Part shown: positions 4,917 to 5,515 of the stretch, one piece after another
How the letters are laid out: every line of letters starts with the position of its first letter
Numbering within the stretch: the stretch's first letter is position 1
DNA from: Parcubacteria group bacterium RIFCSPHIGHO2_01_FULL_47_10b
Lineage (GTDB): Bacteria; Patescibacteriota; Minisyncoccia; 2-01-FULL-47-10
Direction of reading: 5' to 3'
NCBI GenBank assembly: GCA_001824325.1
Contig: MHXC01000046.1
Location: forward strand, 1 to 5,515
Length of the DNA: 5,515 nt
Made by a program: the position numbers and the translations under genes
The notes under the pieces: generated by a model
What the model saw: the letters and a program-made list of their open reading frames with translations, nothing else
The model's database searches: none
What the model was told of the DNA's origin: nothing

Positions 4917-4944
4917 TTGCAAAATTTTGTACGACCCCCATACT
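4917..4944 (+). promoter_or_regulatory. Candidate promoter of the 137-aa gene
   Basis: TTGCAA (4917-4922) and CATACT (4939-4944) are 16 bases apart, each matching four of six consensus bases. Transcription would start near 4951, giving a leader of about 48 bases. That leader holds a small hairpin, CTCGA/TCGAG around 4958-4970, with a 3-base loop. Confidence 0.4.
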
Positions 4945-4987
4945 GGACTCAGTTAGTCTCGACAATCGAGTAGGTTGACCGGGATGG

Positions 4988-4994
4988 AAAGGAG
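4988..4994 (+). promoter_or_regulatory. Shine-Dalgarno deciding the 4999 start
   Basis: AAAGGAG sits four bases before the ATG at 4999. Earlier in-frame starts (TTG 4975, ATG 4984) have no such site, so 4999 is preferred. Confidence 0.7.
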
Positions 4995-4998
4995 CCCC

Positions 4999-5412
4999 AT
5001 GAAACTAACATGGAGCATGGAATTGGATGATATGGCGTCTGCTCTCGCCGATGCCAAAAAGTACCCCAAAGCACACCGGATATGCGAGGAGCTTCTGGAA
5101 TGTGAAACAGCGGCTGGTCTCGGCCATCCAACTGTTCAGGGACGGACACTCCTTGCGTTAGACACGCTCGGTTTCAGTCCGACTGAAATCGAAAAACTGG
5201 CTGAGATGTGCGGCCATGACGGCAGGAAAATAGCCGGCCTGCTGGTAGCAGAAGAGCTCGGGATCATACTCCGAGGGACGCTCAAACATGCGGCTACAAA
5301 CGGTGGGGTTCTTGAAATAGAGACGGTCTTGACGAAGCTCCAAGAACGTATGCCGAGCTTCCGCCGTGATAGTAAAGAAGGTAGCGATGCCGTACCTCCA
5401 GACAGTCTGTAA
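4999..5412 (+). CDS. Hypothetical helical protein, 137 aa
   Basis: I do not recognise a family. The protein looks almost wholly helical and soluble: residues 7-20 (MELDDMASALADAK), 23-39 (PKAHRICEELLECETAA), 45-57, 60-73 (SPTEIEKLAEMCGH), 75-98 and 104-119 (VLEIETVLTKLQERM). The tail (120-137) is charged and Ser/Pro-rich, probably disordered. Three cysteines (C29, C35, C71) do not form a clear metal motif. The stretch 58-90 (GFSPTEIEKLAEMCGHDGRKIAGLLVAEELG) has two helices joined by a turn and could be a helix-turn-helix, but this is weak. The chosen start gives 137 aa; the longest frame, from TTG 4975, would add eight residues. It is divergent from the 140-aa gene and followed by a strong terminator, so it is a single-gene unit. 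Confidence 0.72.
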   Translation: MKLTWSMELDDMASALADAKKYPKAHRICEELLECETAAGLGHPTVQGRTLLALDTLGFSPTEIEKLAEMCGHDGRKIAGLLVAEELGIILRGTLKHAATNGGVLEIETVLTKLQERMPSFRRDSKEGSDAVPPDSL

Positions 5413-5426
5413 GTCTGCAATCAAAA

Positions 5427-5443
5427 GCGGCGTGTTCTGCCGC
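5427..5443 (+). other. Short hairpin after the 137-aa gene
   Basis: Perfect 5-bp GC stem GCGGC/GCCGC with a 7-base loop, 15 bases after the stop. It sits just ahead of the terminator and probably forms part of the same 3'-end structure. Confidence 0.45.
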
Positions 5444-5444
5444 A

Positions 5445-5482
5445 CAAGAAGGTTCGTCCCAAGGTACGGCCTTTTTTGTTTT
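5445..5482 (+). terminator. Rho-independent terminator of the 137-aa gene
   Basis: AAGG (5449-5452) pairs with CCTT (5470-5473), and CGT/ACG continue the stem past a one-base bulge. TTTTTTGTTTT follows. The preceding CAAGAAGG can also pair into the T-run, so the hairpin may work in both directions. Confidence 0.75.
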
Positions 5483-5494
5483 ATGTATGATACT

Positions 5495-5515
5495 ATGATT
5501 CCTAAAAAATATAGG
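5495..5515 (+). CDS. Possible first codons of a further gene, cut by the window edge
   Basis: ATG at 5495 opens seven codons (MIPKKYR) to the edge, too few to identify. It is preceded at once by TATGAT and TGATACTAT promoter-like words and by a terminator, which is where a new gene would be expected. The -10-like word overlaps the ATG, so the true start may lie beyond the edge. Confidence 0.25.

Noticed and set aside
5136..5445. Two minus-strand frames (94 and 95 codons) opposite the 137-aa gene
   Set aside because: They lack start signals. The plus-strand gene has a Shine-Dalgarno and a terminator and gives a coherent helical protein.

Overview
The window looks like chromosomal DNA from a bacterium with a compact genome. 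The best guess is a Patescibacteria/CPR lineage, perhaps Parcubacteria. That placement is inferred from short intergenic gaps, three small proteins I cannot assign to a family, promoters very close to start codons, and few Shine-Dalgarno sequences. No taxonomic marker here is decisive. TGA ends the murD-like and doxX-like genes, so TGA is a stop codon in this genome.

Left part (1-620): the C-terminal end of a MurD-type peptidoglycan ligase, then a tRNA-Asp(GTC) gene with its own sigma70-like promoter, an encoded CCA end and a strong intrinsic terminator. Directly after it lies a non-coding element of about 145 bases. Its ends are an inverted and a direct imperfect copy of the tRNA 3' end, and it contains three clean hairpins.

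Middle part (638-3450): an unknown soluble 204-residue protein and a complete cyclopropane-fatty-acid synthase, both on the minus strand. Divergent from the latter is a membrane-anchored protein carrying an HExxH zinc-protease signature. The synthase and the HExxH gene share a 90-base divergent promoter region in which both predicted transcripts start almost at the ATG.

Right part (3452-5515): a minus-strand pair encoding a VKOR-type disulfide-forming membrane protein and a DoxX-like four-helix membrane protein, plausibly one redox/envelope operon. It is followed by two divergent unknown genes that carry strong AAGGAG ribosome-binding sites, several hairpins and terminators, and possibly the first codons of a further gene at the right edge.

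Most recognisable proteins act in or at the membrane or cell wall: MurD for peptidoglycan precursors, Cfa for lipid modification, VKOR for extracytoplasmic disulfides, plus DoxX and an anchored putative peptidase. They sit in several transcription units, so a shared envelope theme is suggestive but not shown. I see no transposase, phage gene, CRISPR array or defence system. The most unusual signal is the tRNA-tail-mimicking element after tRNA-Asp.
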